Source: JACQFK01 sp036383955 (lineage in GTDB: Bacteria; Planctomycetota; MHYJ01; JACPRB01). Taken from it: a stretch of DNA of 64,000 bases. The notes below the pieces were generated by a model. It saw nothing but the letters and a program-made list of their open reading frames with translations. It did not search any database and was not told the origin of the DNA. The stretch is from positions 11,303 through 75,302 of the forward strand of contig DASVNH010000116.1 in the NCBI GenBank assembly GCA_036383955.1. The letters run 5' to 3'. The translations under genes and the position numbers were made by a program. Below, piece after piece: positions 40,804 through 48,973 of the stretch (positions are counted from its first letter, which is position 1; each line of letters begins with the position of its first letter).

Positions 40804-41915
40804 CGGACCTCCACGTGGACGGATTCGGAACGGGCGCTCCCGACCCAGGCGCCCGGAGGCGCGTGGGCGCCGCTCGTATAGGCGGCGCGGACCGGGACGC
40901 GGCCCTTCTCACGGAACAGGGCGGGGTCGACGTCGATCTCGATCACGCAACGATGTGCTACGTCGAGACGGGTCAGTCCGTTGGGCGAGGAAGCGATCTC
41001 GAGCGGCCGCGCCGCGTTGGGGTCGAGCGGGACCTGGGCGTCGCCCACCACCAGGGAGAGGTACTGGGAGAAGTCGCGGCGACGTCCCAGGTGGAGGGGG
41101 GCGACGGCGTCGGTTTCGAGGATGAGGTGCCATTTGAGGGGGGCGCCGGGGGTGACGGTGTCCTGGCCGCGGGGGTCGAGTCTCAGCCGCACGGCGGGTC
41201 GCTCGTGCTCGGCGAGCCAGCGCAGGGGGTCGTCGAGCTCCACCATTCGCGAGCCGACGGCCCCCTGCGTAGGCCCCAGATGGAGCCGGCCGGCGGAGGT
41301 CTCGACCTCCACCTTGCCCTCGACGACGTAGACCGTCGCGGGGGCGGTGACGCCGAACCTCGTGCCGTGGACGCGGGCGACGGCCTGCGCGGCGCGGATC
41401 TCGAAGCCCTTCCCGCTGGGAAGGATGTCGGCGAAGACCTGGCCGCTTTCGAGGACGACGGAGCGGGGGCCGTCGAAACGGATGACGCTGTTTTCATCGA
41501 CGCGGAGGGTGCCGATGTCGGGGAGGAGGAGGGTGGTGAAACGTTCGGCGCGGAAGGGGCGGTCGGTCGGTATCCGCCTGCCGGTTTCGACCACGACCGG
41601 CGCCGGCTCCGTCGCTCGGGGCAAGGCTGCCAGCGCCAGGAACGAGACGATGGCGACCAGCACGCTGGCGGCGGCCGCCACCCGGATCCACAGCCCGAAG
41701 GCGAGGGCGGGCTTGGGCAGGCGGGCTTCGATCTTTTTCAGGGTTCCGGGGGTGGGTTGGATGTCGGGGAGGGCTTCGTGGAGGAGGCTGAGGAGGGCAG
41801 CGGTTTCTCGTAGCTCCGCCGAACAGGCGGCGCACGAGGCCGTATGGGCCTCGATCTCCGGGCTCTGACTTTTCAGGGCCTCGATCCCGAGGGCCCTGAC
41901 CCCTTCGCACTTCAC
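40800..41915 (-). CDS. FecR-domain anti-sigma factor with zinc motif
   Basis: The protein has a cytoplasmic zinc anti-sigma module (HTASCAACSAELRE, His-x3-Cys-x2-Cys), a membrane helix (about 76-97, AAAASVLVAIVSFLALAAL) and an exported FecR-like domain (ENSVIRFDGPRSVVLESGQVFADI, AAQAVARVHGTRFGVTAPATVYVVEGKVEV). FecR proteins pass an outer signal to an ECF sigma factor. I see no sigma gene next to it here, which is odd; the nearest are at 12 and 24 kb. The start is taken as GTG at 41915 with AGGA 4 nt before; the frame is open upstream to 41963 but runs into a heptamer repeat. It heads the DUF4175/coiled-coil operon. Confidence 0.85.
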   Translation of the reverse strand: MKCEGVRALGIEALKSQSPEIEAHTASCAACSAELRETAALLSLLHEALPDIQPTPGTLKKIEARLPKPALAFGLWIRVAAAASVLVAIVSFLALAALPRATEPAPVVVETGRRIPTDRPFRAERFTTLLLPDIGTLRVDENSVIRFDGPRSVVLESGQVFADILPSGKGFEIRAAQAVARVHGTRFGVTAPATVYVVEGKVEVETSAGRLHLGPTQGAVGSRMVELDDPLRWLAEHERPAVRLRLDPRGQDTVTPGAPLKWHLILETDAVAPLHLGRRRDFSQYLSLVVGDAQVPLDPNAARPLEIASSPNGLTRLDVAHRCVIEIDVDPALFREKGRVPVRAAYTSGAHAPPGAWVGSARSESVHVEVR

Positions 41916-41956
41916 CAATCCTGGTAACCGGGGGGTAGCGGAAAGGTTCGACCCAA

Positions 41957-41988
41957 GAATCAAGAATCACGAATCAAGGGGGAGGGGG
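41957..41988. repeat. Heptamer repeat and G-tract (locus J)
   Basis: GAATCAA, GAATCAC, GAATCAA (41957-41977) followed by G5-A-G5 (41978-41988). It uses the same units as loci A and H. It provides the last codons and stop of the metallophosphoesterase gene. Confidence 0.75.
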
Positions 41989-42862
41989 CCGCCTTTTTGT
42001 TCTTTATTATTTGAATACAGGAGACGGTCAGCGCCAGGAGGCCGAGGCCGGCCGGCCAGGCCCAGGGGCCCAGATGACCCAGGGCGGCGTGCTCGAGGTT
42101 GTCCCCGAGGCCGTGGGCGGCCGGGAGGGTGATCGTGGAGTGGCGGATCGACGTCCCGTCGATGTCCAGGATCACCGCGCAGGCCTTCTGGTCGAACTGC
42201 CAAGAGTCGTAGTCGCCGCCGATGCCGTTCACGACGACGGTCGTCGAGCCGACCTTCGTCTCCGAGTACGCGTGCCGGTGCCCGTTGAAAACGTACTTCA
42301 CCCGGGGCGACTTATCGAGCCACGCGAGGAAGGCGGGATCGGACGTCGGCACGTGGAAGAGCAGCACGACGGCCTCCTTCCCCGCCGTCCGGGCCTCGAG
42401 GCGGGCGATGTCGATCGGCTCCCCGAACGCGCTGTTCAGGCCGAGGAAGGTGACCGGACCCGGAAGCTCGAACTCCAGCGCCCCGAACGCCTTCAGGAAG
42501 CGCTCCGGCGTGCCCTTGATGTCGTGGTTCCCCGGCACCGTTCGGAAGCTGCCGGGCAGGTTCCGAACGGTCCGGGCGGCGAGGCGGTAGTGGCCGTCGT
42601 CGTTTTCGGAGACCAGGTCGCCGCTCTGGAGGGTCAGGGTGACGCCCGCCTTGCGGACCTCTTCCACCAGGTTCTTGCCGTTCGTGATGCCCTTCTGGAG
42701 GTCGCCGAGCACCGCCACTTTATAAGGGCCCTGGGGAGGGCTCCAGGCGGCGGGAGGCCAGGGGACGTCGGGCGTGAACGCCCGGATCCCCAGAAGCAGC
42801 CCCAGGAAGGCCGTCGCGAGCCCCCCCAGAATCGCCCCCACCCAGGCCAGCCGCCGTTTCAT
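41960..42862 (-). CDS. Membrane-anchored metallophosphoesterase
   Basis: The 300-residue protein has an N-terminal anchor (about 5-26), a calcineurin-like phosphoesterase core with VAVLGDLQKG, SGDLVSEND, PGNHDIKG, LLFHVPTS and FNGHRHAYSE in the usual order, and a C-terminal membrane helix (about 268-288). It hydrolyses a phosphoester outside the cytoplasm; the substrate is unknown. Two ATGs are possible: 42871 and 42862. I prefer 42862 (MKRRLAWVG) because TAGCAT ends 7 nt before it, the spacing seen at other leaderless starts. The last residues (PLIRDS) are encoded by heptamer repeats. It diverges from the plsC-like gene with its sigma-54 site. Confidence 0.85.
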   Translation of the reverse strand: MKRRLAWVGAILGGLATAFLGLLLGIRAFTPDVPWPPAAWSPPQGPYKVAVLGDLQKGITNGKNLVEEVRKAGVTLTLQSGDLVSENDDGHYRLAARTVRNLPGSFRTVPGNHDIKGTPERFLKAFGALEFELPGPVTFLGLNSAFGEPIDIARLEARTAGKEAVVLLFHVPTSDPAFLAWLDKSPRVKYVFNGHRHAYSETKVGSTTVVVNGIGGDYDSWQFDQKACAVILDIDGTSIRHSTITLPAAHGLGDNLEHAALGHLGPWAWPAGLGLLALTVSCIQIIKNKKAAPSPLIRDS

Positions 42863-42927
42863 CGGCCGCATGCTACCACCTGGGCAAGGGGCTTCACAAC
42901 GACCCCCCTCCCCGGCCCCCTGGGGGC

Positions 42928-42943
42928 TGGCACGGGCCTTGCG
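42928..42943 (+). promoter_or_regulatory. Sigma-54 promoter (-24/-12)
   Basis: TGGCACGGGCCTTGCG matches the sigma-54 consensus (TGGCACG-N4-TTGC). GG is at 42929-42930 and GC at 42941-42942, the required 10-bp gap. Predicted transcription start is 42954, 2 nt before the ATG at 42956. A near-identical site lies at 54923-54938. CCCCC-TGGGGG precedes it. Confidence 0.75.
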
Positions 42944-42955
42944 CTCCTTCCCCCC

Positions 42956-43579
42956 ATGAACATCAAAGCGGGACTCCAGCAGCTGGCCCACCTGGCCCTC
43001 CGCGTCTTCCTGAAGATCCACTGCGGCTTCAAGGTGCGGGGGACGCCGAATCTCGACCGCCCCTCGCTCCTGGTGGCCAACCACGCGAGCCACATCGACA
43101 TCGCGGCGATCTTCGCCGCCCTGCCGATCAGCGAGGTCCCGAAGGTCCGCACGGCCGCCGCCAAGGACGCCATCTACGCCCTGCCCAAGCCGGTCCTGGG
43201 CGTGGTCGAGTTCCTCTTCAACACCTATCCGTTCGAAAGGAAGTCGAAGTCGAGCGGCAGCCTGGAGTTCGGGGCCGACGCCCTCCGCGACGGCTGCCAT
43301 CTGGCGATCTTCCCGGAAGGCCGGCGCGACGACGGCACGTTCCTCGGCTTCACGCCGGGCTTCGCCAAGATCGCGTACCAGACGGGCGCGCCGGTGGTCC
43401 CGATCCGGATCGACGGGGCGCACAAGGCGATGCCCCGGCACGCCGATACGATCGGCCGACATCCGATGAAGGTCGAGTTCAAGGCGCCGCTCGAAGCGGA
43501 CCGCTCGGTGCCCTACGAGCGCCGCCAGGAGGAGTATGTCCGGCTGGTGGCGGAGGCCAACGCGGCGGTGAGCGGATGA
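42956..43579 (+). CDS. 1-acyl-sn-glycerol-3-phosphate acyltransferase (PlsC-like)
   Basis: The 207-residue protein has the acyltransferase motifs in order: NHASHID (the H-x4-D catalytic pair), FERKSKSSG, FPEGRRDDG and VVPIRIDG. It transfers a fatty acyl chain to lysophosphatidate or a similar lysolipid at the inner face of the membrane. The length is close to the shortest PlsC enzymes. It starts at an ATG just after a sigma-54 promoter; no Shine-Dalgarno sequence is present. The next small membrane gene overlaps its stop by 4 nt (ATGA). PlsC proteins are numerous and the exact acceptor cannot be told, so no symbol is given. Confidence 0.88.
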   Translation: MNIKAGLQQLAHLALRVFLKIHCGFKVRGTPNLDRPSLLVANHASHIDIAAIFAALPISEVPKVRTAAAKDAIYALPKPVLGVVEFLFNTYPFERKSKSSGSLEFGADALRDGCHLAIFPEGRRDDGTFLGFTPGFAKIAYQTGAPVVPIRIDGAHKAMPRHADTIGRHPMKVEFKAPLEADRSVPYERRQEEYVRLVAEANAAVSG

Positions 43580-43782
43580 TGACCCCACGGGAAGATGCCC
43601 GGATTCCTCAGGCGTTCGCGGCGCTGGCCTCCCTCCCTTGCCTGGGAGCGGCGGCCGTCCTCGCCGCGAACTTCAACAGCTGCCTGTACTTCCTCGACAA
43701 GAGCGAGACCGTCGCCCTGATCGCCGTCCCGGCCGCGGTGGGCCTTCTGCTCCTGGCGTTCGCGCGGGACCGGAAGCCCTGA
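43576..43782 (+). CDS. Small two-helix membrane protein
   Basis: The 68-residue product has two hydrophobic stretches (about 12-32 and 45-62) and charged ends; the family is not recognised. The ATG overlaps the acyltransferase stop by 4 nt and its own stop shares a base with the next ATG, so it is the middle gene of a coupled three-gene set. Confidence 0.65.
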   Translation: MMTPREDARIPQAFAALASLPCLGAAAVLAANFNSCLYFLDKSETVALIAVPAAVGLLLLAFARDRKP

Positions 43783-44111
43783 TGTCCGCCGACGCGGACA
43801 CGGCGTCCCCCTTTCGGCGCCGGCGCGTCCTGCTGGTCCTCGGGCCGCTCGCGGGCACCCTGGGCGCGTTTGTGGGAGTCGCGGCCGGCCTCGACGGCCT
43901 CAGCTCCCTCGGACAACTGTCCTCCGAAGGGCTGTGCGCCACGGGCGCCGCCTTCTCCTTCCTGGCGACCTTCGCGACGCTGGCGGTGATCGAAATCGGA
44001 TGGCTTCGGGGACGGCCTTGCCACGCTCTCAAAGCCTGCGGGGCCCTGGCCTTCATGCACTTCTTTCCAGGGATGCTCATGGGAAAGGTGATCGCGGGGA
44101 TGGGCTGCTGA
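43782..44111 (+). CDS. Small polytopic membrane protein
   Basis: The 109-residue product has a basic N-terminus (FRRRR) and three hydrophobic segments (about 15-36, 47-72, 83-105). No family is recognised. The ATG shares one base with the stop of the preceding small membrane gene. It is the last gene of the plsC-like operon, so a role in membrane lipid supply is possible by context only. It converges on topA with a 40-bp gap. Confidence 0.65.
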   Translation: MSADADTASPFRRRRVLLVLGPLAGTLGAFVGVAAGLDGLSSLGQLSSEGLCATGAAFSFLATFATLAVIEIGWLRGRPCHALKACGALAFMHFFPGMLMGKVIAGMGC

Positions 44112-44151
44112 ACGTGAATGTCGGGCCTCGCGGCGCTCGGCGGCCCGCTGA

Positions 44152-46836
44152 CTACTTCGCGCGGGTCTTCTTCTTGGTCTCTTTGGCGGGCTTGGCTTCT
44201 TCGGGGGCCTGCTTGACCTGCCACTTGCCGTCGACGAAGTAGGCGCTCCAGCCGGTGGCCTCGCCGTTCTTCGCGCTGGTCAGGAAGTGCTCGCGGGTCT
44301 TGCGGCTGAAGCGGATGACGGCCGGGTTGCCGGCGTCGTCCTTTTCCGGGGCGTCCGCCAGGTAATGGAACTTGGGATCCAGCTCGGCGCGATGGCGCAC
44401 GAGGTCGGCGACCAGCGGGGCGCGGGTCTCGCGCGAGCGCGGGAACGTGTGGGCCGCCAGGAAGATGCCCACCGCGCCGTCGCGCAGCACGAAGTAGGCG
44501 TCGGACTTCTCGCACTTCAGCTCCGGCATCGGAATGGGCGGCGCCTTGGGCGGCGCGGCCTGCCCGCTCCGGAGCAGCTTGCGGGTGTTCTTGCAGTCGG
44601 GATAGCGGGTGCAGGCGAAGTACTTCCCGAAACGGCCGACCCGGAGGCGCATCTCGGCCGAGCACTTGTCGCAGGGGATCACGGGGCCGTCGTAGCCCTT
44701 CAGCTTGAACGTCCCCTCTTCGATCAGCGTGCCGGCGCAATCGGGGCTGTTGTGGCAGACGTGGAGCTTGCGCTTCTCGTCCACGAGATAGCTGTCCATC
44801 GCCGTCGAGCAGAGCGGGCAGCGCTTCATGTCGCGCAGCGCGGCGGTCTCGGCGACGTTGCCCTCGTCCTCGTCCTCGCTCTCCGCGGAGGCGACCTCGA
44901 CGGCCTCCTCGCCGGGCACCAGGTTCAGCGTGCCCTTGCAGCGCTCCTTGGGCGGGAGGGCGTAGCCGGTGCAGCCGAGGAACACGCCGGTGCGGCCCGT
45001 CCGCACCGCCATCTTGCGTCCGCAGGTGGGGCAAGGGATGTCGGTCTCGATCGGCGCGTTGCCGCGCATGCGCTTGTCGGCGACGTCCAGGGTGCTCTTG
45101 AAGTCGTCGTAGAAGCGGTCGAGGACGGTCTTCCAATTCTGCTTGGCCTCGGCGATCTCGTCGAGCTCGCCTTCCATGCTGGCGGTGAAGCCGTAGTCGA
45201 GCAGCTTGCTGAACGTCTCCACCAGGCGGTCGGTGACGAGGTCGCCCAGCTTCTCCGCGTGGAAGCGCCGGTTCACCAGCTTGACGTAGCCGCGCTCCTG
45301 GATGGTGGAGATGATGGAGGCGTAGGTCGACGGCCTCCCGATCCCCCGCTTCTCGAGCTCCTTCACGAGGCCGGCCTCGCTGAAGCGCGGCGGCGGCTTG
45401 GTGAAGTGCTGGGTGGGATCGAGCTTCTCCAGCTTGAGCTCGTCCCCGATCGCGACCTTGGGCAGGACCACTTCGTCTTTCTTGGCGACCGGCGGATGGA
45501 CGCGCAGCCAGCCCTCGAAGCGGATCACCCGGCCGCTCGCGCGGAACTCGAAGTCGCCCGCCTGGACCGTGACGATCGTGCTGTCGTACTCCGCCGGCGT
45601 CATCTGCGACGCGACGAACTGCTTCCAGATGAGCTCGTACAAGCGCTTCTGGTCGGGTTCGAGATCGCCCTGGTCGGCGGCGAGGACGTTCACGTCCGTC
45701 GGCCGGATCGCCTCGTGCGCCTCCTGGGCGCCCGCCTTGCTCGCGTAGACGGGCGGCTTCTCGGGAATGTAGAGGGAGCCGAAGTCCTTCTGGACCTTCG
45801 ACCGGCAGGCCGCCACCGCCTCCGCGCTCAGATTGGTGGAGTCGGTGCGCATGTAGGTGATGAGGCCCGCCTCGTACAGGCGCTGGGCGAGCGTCATCGT
45901 CTTCTTGACCGAGAAGCTCAGCCGCGAGCTGGCGGCCTGCTGGAGCGTCGAGGTGATGAACGGCGCGCCCGGGAACTGCCTCGAGGGGCGGTCGTCGAGC
46001 GACGCCACTTTGTAGGTCGCGGAGGCCAGCGCCGCCAGCGCCTGGTCGATGTCGGCCTTGCTCGTCGGCTTGAACGGCTCGCCGCGGAGGCGCACGGCCT
46101 CGAGGCGGATCGGGCCGGCGCCCAGGACGTCGGCGTGCAGCTCCCAGTACTCGACGGGGATGAACTTGTGGATCTCCCGCTCGCGCTCGACCACCAGCCG
46201 GGTGGCCACCGACTGGACGCGGCCGGCGGAGAGGCCGCGGGCGATCTTGGCCCAGAGCAGCGGCGAGAGCCTGTAGCCGACCACGCGGTCGAGGAAGCGC
46301 CGCGCCTGCTGCGCGTTCACCCGGTCCATGTTGAGCTCGCCCGGGGTGTCGAACGCCTTCTGGATCGCGGCCTTGGTGATTTCCGAGAACACCACGCGCT
46401 TGTAGCGCTTGGGGTCGCCGCCGATGGATTCGCGCAGGTGCCAGGCGATGGCCTCGCCCTCGCGGTCCAAGTCGGTCGCCAGGTAGATGGCGGGCGCGTC
46501 CTCGGCGTACTTCTGCAGCTCCTTGAGGATCTTCGCCTTGCCGGGCAGGACCTGGTACTGGGGCACCCAGCCGTGATCCGGATCGACGCCCATGCGGCGG
46601 ATCAGGGCGGCCTCCGCGCGCTTGGCTTTCGCCTTCGCGATGCGCTCCGTCCCCGACTTGGGCAGCGGCTTGGGCTTCTTCTTGGGGACGGCGTCTTCGG
46701 CCTCCGCCTTGTCCCCCGCCGCCGGGAGGTCGCGGATGTGGCCGAACGAGGATTTCACCACGTAGCCCCGGCCCAGGTACTTGTTGATGGTCTTCGCCTT
46801 GGCCGGCGACTCGACGATGACAAGGTAGCGGCTCAT
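44152..46836 (-). CDS. topA: DNA topoisomerase I
   Basis: TopA relaxes negative supercoils by nicking and resealing one DNA strand. The 894-residue protein starts with the Toprim domain (YLVIVESPAKAKTINKYLG; YLATDLDREGEAIAWHL), and the active-site Tyr lies in AGLITYMRTDSTNLS. Downstream is YVKLVNRRFHAEKLGDLVTDRLVE, then three C4 zinc modules (CPTCGRKM...C, CPLCSTAM...C, CDKCSAEM...C) and C-terminal Lys/Ala-rich tails. An insert of about 25 residues rich in Lys/Pro occurs in the Toprim domain (about 40-65), similar to Planctomycetes-type enzymes with extended loops. The ATG at 46836 is 9 nt after TATCCT. A small basic protein gene lies 39 bp upstream in the same direction and is probably co-transcribed. 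Confidence 0.97.
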   Translation of the reverse strand: MSRYLVIVESPAKAKTINKYLGRGYVVKSSFGHIRDLPAAGDKAEAEDAVPKKKPKPLPKSGTERIAKAKAKRAEAALIRRMGVDPDHGWVPQYQVLPGKAKILKELQKYAEDAPAIYLATDLDREGEAIAWHLRESIGGDPKRYKRVVFSEITKAAIQKAFDTPGELNMDRVNAQQARRFLDRVVGYRLSPLLWAKIARGLSAGRVQSVATRLVVEREREIHKFIPVEYWELHADVLGAGPIRLEAVRLRGEPFKPTSKADIDQALAALASATYKVASLDDRPSRQFPGAPFITSTLQQAASSRLSFSVKKTMTLAQRLYEAGLITYMRTDSTNLSAEAVAACRSKVQKDFGSLYIPEKPPVYASKAGAQEAHEAIRPTDVNVLAADQGDLEPDQKRLYELIWKQFVASQMTPAEYDSTIVTVQAGDFEFRASGRVIRFEGWLRVHPPVAKKDEVVLPKVAIGDELKLEKLDPTQHFTKPPPRFSEAGLVKELEKRGIGRPSTYASIISTIQERGYVKLVNRRFHAEKLGDLVTDRLVETFSKLLDYGFTASMEGELDEIAEAKQNWKTVLDRFYDDFKSTLDVADKRMRGNAPIETDIPCPTCGRKMAVRTGRTGVFLGCTGYALPPKERCKGTLNLVPGEEAVEVASAESEDEDEGNVAETAALRDMKRCPLCSTAMDSYLVDEKRKLHVCHNSPDCAGTLIEEGTFKLKGYDGPVIPCDKCSAEMRLRVGRFGKYFACTRYPDCKNTRKLLRSGQAAPPKAPPIPMPELKCEKSDAYFVLRDGAVGIFLAAHTFPRSRETRAPLVADLVRHRAELDPKFHYLADAPEKDDAGNPAVIRFSRKTREHFLTSAKNGEATGWSAYFVDGKWQVKQAPEEAKPAKETKKKTRAK

Positions 46837-46875
46837 GTGCGTGTAAGGATAACCTCAAGAACGCCGGATGGCGGG

Positions 46876-47016
46876 CTAATGTCCGTGAGCCCCCGCGGGG
46901 GCCACGGCGCCCGTGATCGGGCAGCGGAGCATCGGGACGTCGACGACCGCCTTCGCCGCCTTCTTCGGAGCGGCCTTTTTCTTCGCCTTCGGCCGGACGG
47001 CCTTCTTCTTCGGCAT
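46876..47016 (-). CDS. 46-residue Lys/Ala-rich basic protein upstream of topA
   Basis: The reverse strand encodes a complete 46-codon frame starting at an ATG (47014-47016) and ending in TAG (46876-46878). The first 23 residues are almost only Lys, Ala, Pro and Arg (MPKKKAVRPKAKKKAAPKKA), like histone H1 tails. The rest (VDVPMLRCPITGAVAPAGAHGH) is neutral with one Cys and ends in His-Gly-His. TATGAT (reverse strand, 47024-47029) lies exactly 7 nt before the ATG, the spacing of the leaderless starts elsewhere in this window. It is followed after 39 bp by topA in the same direction. A DNA-binding or chromatin role is inferred from charge and neighbour. It is too short for most gene finders. Confidence 0.65.
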   Translation of the reverse strand: MPKKKAVRPKAKKKAAPKKAAKAVVDVPMLRCPITGAVAPAGAHGH

Positions 47017-47023
47017 GGCCGGA

Positions 47024-47083
47024 ATCATATACAAGCGAAGCGCGTCCGGGAAAAGGAAAATTCCCCGGAGCCCGCGGTACGAT
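47024..47083. promoter_or_regulatory. Divergent -10 boxes for the small basic protein and a membrane protein
   Basis: Leftward TATGAT (47024-47029) is 7 nt from the ATG at 47016. Rightward TACGAT (47078-47083) is 6 nt from the GTG at 47090. Neither has room for a Shine-Dalgarno sequence. -35 boxes are not clear. Confidence 0.5.
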
Positions 47084-47089
47084 CAAGAA

Positions 47090-47458
47090 GTGGAGGAGCA
47101 TCCGGGTTTCGCGCTGCCGCTGATGCGCTTTCTGTTCGGATGCGTGGGAGGCGTGCTGATTCAGCTGCCCGCCGCGTTCCTGGCGGACTTCGCCTCGGGA
47201 GTCTACGCCTGGGTCCTCGCCGTCGTGGTGGGATCCCTGCTGACGGGCTTCCTGGCCCAGTCGCCGCCGGCCCGCGCCTGGGGCGCGCCGCTGGTCTACC
47301 TGTTCGTCGCGGTCCTGGTGGTCGCCCTGCTGTTCTGGCGGGGCCAGGCGCGCGCGAAGGACGCGCCGATGCTGGGCTCCCTCTTCGGCGGATGGAGCCT
47401 GCTCGCGGCCGGGTTCGCCCTCCGTCGACGTCGGAAGCTGGGCGAGGGCGACGCGTAA
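47090..47458 (+). CDS. Small polytopic membrane protein
   Basis: The 122-residue product has four hydrophobic segments (about 10-30, 36-56, 66-84, 94-110) and a basic C-terminus; no family is recognised. I start it at the GTG at 47090 (VEEHPGFALPLMRF) because TACGAT ends 6 nt before it. The frame is open further upstream to 46913, but that part overlaps the divergent small basic gene and lacks a plausible N-terminus. The stop lies within the A-tract of the flotillin terminator. Confidence 0.65.
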   Translation: MEEHPGFALPLMRFLFGCVGGVLIQLPAAFLADFASGVYAWVLAVVVGSLLTGFLAQSPPARAWGAPLVYLFVAVLVVALLFWRGQARAKDAPMLGSLFGGWSLLAAGFALRRRRKLGEGDA

Positions 47459-47496
47459 AAAAAATCCCCCCGACGGCCTGAGCGGCCGCCGGGGGG
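47457..47496 (-). terminator. Intrinsic terminator for the flotillin gene
   Basis: On the reverse strand, CCCCCCGG...GGCCGCTCAGGCC...CGGGGGG forms a long GC stem (47466-47496). It is followed at once by A-T8 (47457-47465 read in reverse). It is the only classic hairpin-plus-U-tract terminator I found here, placed 15 bp after the flotillin stop. Confidence 0.85.
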
Positions 47497-47511
47497 AGTC
47501 GGATCCGCGGG

Positions 47512-48948
47512 TTACTTCTTCTGGGTGACGCCGGGCAGCCGGGACACCAGCTCCTTGAGGTTGATGCCGCTCACGCCTTCCAGGATGGGCGGCAGCTGCG
47601 CGACGATGTCGACGATGTCCTTGGTGATCTTCGACGCCCCGAGCGCGCCGTCGCCGTTCGAGACGATCGTGATCTTCTCGGTCTTGCCGAGCGGCTCGGC
47701 GATGGCCCGCGCGATCTCGGGCATCCTCTCGATGAACATCTGGGCGATGGCCGCCTCGTTGTAGGTGCGCCACGCCTCGGCTTTCTTGCGCATGGCCTCG
47801 GCTTCGGCCTGGCCCTTCGCGAGGACGACCTCGGCTTCGGCGAGGCCTCGGGCGCGGATGGCCTCGGCTTCGGCGATGCCGCGCGCCTTGATGGCTTCGG
47901 CGTCGCCCCGGCCGATGTTCTGGGCCGCGAGCGCCTGGGCTTCGGCGGCCGCGATCTGCTGGAACTTGTTCGCCTCGGCCATCTGCTGGACCCGGAAGCG
48001 CTCGGCCTCGGCCGGCTTCTGGATCGTGGCCATCAGCTCCTTCTGGCGGATGTCGATCTGGCGCTCTTTCTCGATGTCGAGCACCTTCATTTCCTCGACC
48101 TTGACCGACTGCTGCGACTTGAACTTCTGCAGGTCGTAGGCGAGGTCGGACTCGGCCTTCCTCTGGTTGACGGAGGCCTGGTAGTCCGCGTTCTTCATCT
48201 GATAGTCGCGCTGGGACTCGGCGACCTGGGCCTCGGCCGTGTAGCGGGCGGCCTGGGCGAGCTGGTGGGCCTCCGAGCTCTTGATCGTGGCGTCGCGGTC
48301 CGCCTCCGCCTGGCCGATCATGGCGTCGCGCTTGACCTGCGCGATGCGCGGCTTGCCGAGGGCCTCGAGGTAGCCCTGGTCGTCCTGCACCTCCTTGATG
48401 GTGAAGGAGATGATCTGCAGGCCCATGTTGGCGAAGTCCGTCGACGACTCGTTCTGGACGCTCTGCGCGAACTTGTCGCGGTCCTTGTAGAGCTCCTCGA
48501 CCGTCAGCTTGCCGATGATGGCGCGCAGGTGGCCTTCCAGCGTCTGGTGGGCGATCTGCATGATCTCGTTCGGCGTCTTCGACAGGAACTGCTCGGCCGC
48601 CGTCCGGATCGCGGTCTCCTCGCCCTTCACCTTGATCTGCGCCACGCCGTCGACGCGGATCGGCACGCCGTTGATCGCGTACACGGAGGGCGTCTTGACG
48701 TCGATGGTCATGAGCTCGAGGGACAGCGTCTCCGCCTTTTCCAGCACCGGCCAGACGAACGTGCCGCCGCCCTTCTTCACCCGGAAGCCCACCGTGCGGC
48801 CGTCCGCCATCTTGTGCGCCCGCCCCGAGACGATGAGCACCTCGTTGGGGCCCACCTTCACGTAGCGCGCCGCGAAGATCAGCGCGAAGATGAAGAACAC
48901 CACCAGGAACGCGACGACCACGCCGATGATCAAACCCCAATCGCCCAT
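47512..48948 (-). CDS. Flotillin-family SPFH membrane protein
   Basis: The 478-residue protein has an N-terminal hairpin or transmembrane segment (about 5-29), an SPFH domain (about 30-200: YVKVGPNEVLIVSGRAHK, GGGTFVWPVLEKAETLSLELMTIDV, NEIMQIAHQTLEGHLRAIIGKLTVEELYKDR) and a long Ala/Glu coiled coil (about 210-390) typical of flotillins. These scaffold membrane microdomains and are usually paired with NfeD, whose gene lies just upstream (25-bp gap). The C-terminal end (VSGINLKELVSRLPGV) is also family-like. A strong terminator follows. A much shorter SPFH paralogue is at 53.66 kb. The family call is firm; its cargo in this cell is unknown. Confidence 0.95.
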   Translation of the reverse strand: MGDWGLIIGVVVAFLVVFFIFALIFAARYVKVGPNEVLIVSGRAHKMADGRTVGFRVKKGGGTFVWPVLEKAETLSLELMTIDVKTPSVYAINGVPIRVDGVAQIKVKGEETAIRTAAEQFLSKTPNEIMQIAHQTLEGHLRAIIGKLTVEELYKDRDKFAQSVQNESSTDFANMGLQIISFTIKEVQDDQGYLEALGKPRIAQVKRDAMIGQAEADRDATIKSSEAHQLAQAARYTAEAQVAESQRDYQMKNADYQASVNQRKAESDLAYDLQKFKSQQSVKVEEMKVLDIEKERQIDIRQKELMATIQKPAEAERFRVQQMAEANKFQQIAAAEAQALAAQNIGRGDAEAIKARGIAEAEAIRARGLAEAEVVLAKGQAEAEAMRKKAEAWRTYNEAAIAQMFIERMPEIARAIAEPLGKTEKITIVSNGDGALGASKITKDIVDIVAQLPPILEGVSGINLKELVSRLPGVTQKK

Positions 48949-48973
48949 GTGGACCTTCCTCCCTATCTGTAGA

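Noticed and set aside
35749..40881. Very long rightward open frame (over 1700 codons) opposite the coiled-coil and DUF4175 genes
   Set aside because: It is Leu/Arg-rich with no domain and lies antisense to well-supported genes; GC-rich codons on one strand leave the other free of stops.
41915..41963. Upstream GTG at 41963 as start of the FecR-like gene
   Set aside because: It lies in the heptamer repeat and adds residues unlike an anti-sigma N-terminus; GTG 41915 has AGGA before it.
46913..47089. Upstream extension of the 47090 membrane protein
   Set aside because: It overlaps the small basic gene; the N-terminal residues are low-complexity Phe/Ala from the antisense of Lys/Ala codons.
44287..47481. 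Long rightward open frame opposite topA
   Set aside because: It is antisense to a textbook TopA and has no recognisable domain.
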